Origin: Candidatus Saccharimonadota bacterium
GTDB taxonomy: Bacteria; Patescibacteriota; Saccharimonadia; Saccharimonadales; Saccharimonadaceae
NCBI GenBank assembly: GCA_900556355.1
Contig: UNSP01000029.1
Location: 1-5,468, forward strand
Length of the DNA stretch: 5,468 nucleotides
Direction of reading: 5' to 3'
Shown here: one piece after another, positions 5,089 through 5,468 of the stretch
Layout: each line of letters starts with the position of its first letter
Position numbering within the stretch: position 1 is the stretch's first letter
The notes under the pieces: generated by a model
Seen by the model: only the letters and a program-made list of their open reading frames with translations
What the model was told of the DNA's origin: nothing
The model's database searches: none
Translations under genes and position numbers: made by a program

Positions 5089-5468
5089 CTATTGCATACC
5101 CAAATGGTGCTTTACACGAGCCACAACGTCACCAATTACAACCTGAGATTTCACCAAGTAATCATCAACGCCCAAGCTCTCAGCACGCTCCTTATCCTTT
5201 GGCTGACTAAGTGCCGTTAACATGATAATCCTCACGTTAGCAGTTTCTGGCGTATTGCGAAGAATATCCAGGACGTCAAAACCGCTAATCTTTGGCATCA
5301 TCACGTCCAGAAGCACCAGGGAAATGTCTTTCTGTGCAAAGAATATATCCACTGCCTCCTCGCCATCCCCAGCCTCAATCACTGAAAATCCTTTATTGGT
5401 AAGGAAATCCTTAACCAGTTTTCTCATTCTGGCTTCATCATCTACTACCAATATTTTTGTCTGTTCCA
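5089..5468 (-). CDS. Stand-alone CheY-like response regulator receiver protein
   Basis: Single-domain receiver that should take phosphate from a sensor histidine kinase on a conserved Asp. The frame stays open to the right edge. It reads E-Q-T-K-I-L-V-V-D-D-E from 5466, preceded by a codon ending in TG whose first base is at 5469. The start is therefore very probably ATG one base outside the window, for a total of 126 residues. A TTG at 5451 encodes the Leu of the first beta strand (ILVVDD) and is not a sensible start. With the outside Met as residue 1, the receiver residues are D10 and D11, phospho-acceptor D55 (LVLLDVMMP), T85 (MLTA) and K107 (YLVKS), all present. The protein ends at about the last receiver helix, so there is no DNA-binding or enzymatic output domain; signalling must go through a protein partner. 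No kinase gene is in view. A terminator follows directly. Confidence 0.93.
   Translation of the reverse strand, partial: EQTKILVVDDEARMRKLVKDFLTNKGFSVIEAGDGEEAVDIFFAQKDISLVLLDVMMPKISGFDVLDILRNTPETANVRIIMLTALSQPKDKERAESLGVDDYLVKSQVVIGDVVARVKHHLGMQ

Noticed and set aside
5449..5451. TTG at 5451 as the start of the response regulator
   Set aside because: It would remove the first beta strand (TKILVV) of the receiver. The frame continues upstream to a codon ending in TG at the window edge, which gives the normal receiver N-terminus.
1..5468. Alternative genetic code (TGA as Gly or Trp) as in some other CPR lineages
   Set aside because: TGA is used as the stop of both the Trm11-like gene and the 477-residue gene, each at a sensible end near a control signal, and conserved glycines and tryptophans use ordinary codons.
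1..5468. CRISPR array, insertion sequence, integrase site, tRNA or other structured RNA gene
   Set aside because: No regularly spaced direct repeats, transposase-like frame, terminal inverted repeats or cloverleaf pattern seen; the only repeats are protein-coding linker units and terminator stems.

Overview
The window looks like a chromosomal segment of a Patescibacteria/CPR bacterium, most likely Candidatus Saccharibacteria (TM7). This is a judgement from protein style, not a database result. The pointers are a divergent Trm11-like RNA methyltransferase with a degenerate motif IV, an L27 that begins SKVKAGGSS, a receiver-only regulator with a YLVKSQV ending, short intergenic gaps, moderate to low GC, and TGA and TAA stops with TGG for Trp (standard code 11). 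No mobile element, CRISPR array, tRNA or rRNA is visible, and no stretch over 300 bases lacks a gene.

Left part (1-1961, minus strand): a two-gene operon. An integral membrane protein of the UPF0104 / LPG-synthase-TM family is followed, with a 17-base overlap, by xseA, the large subunit of exonuclease VII, which runs off the left edge. Middle (1991-3520, plus strand): a Trm11-like methyltransferase, transcribed divergently from the membrane protein, then rpmA (ribosomal protein L27) with its own promoter and Shine-Dalgarno site. Right part (3579-5468, minus strand): a 477-residue protein of unknown function with a repetitive Pro/Glu/Thr/Lys-rich linker and a helical C-terminus. Upstream of it is a stand-alone CheY-like receiver protein whose start codon lies one base beyond the right edge.

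The genes do not form one pathway: they are housekeeping functions (DNA repair, RNA modification, translation) plus a membrane protein, a signalling receiver and an unknown. The most informative non-coding features are the compact control signals. A 29-base divergent gap holds two extended -10 boxes placed so that both transcripts should begin at, or within a base of, a start codon (leaderless). A convergent gap holds one symmetrical hairpin that can terminate both strands. In the gap between the receiver gene and the 477-residue gene, the terminator hairpin and T-tract are also the -35 box and spacer of the next gene's promoter.
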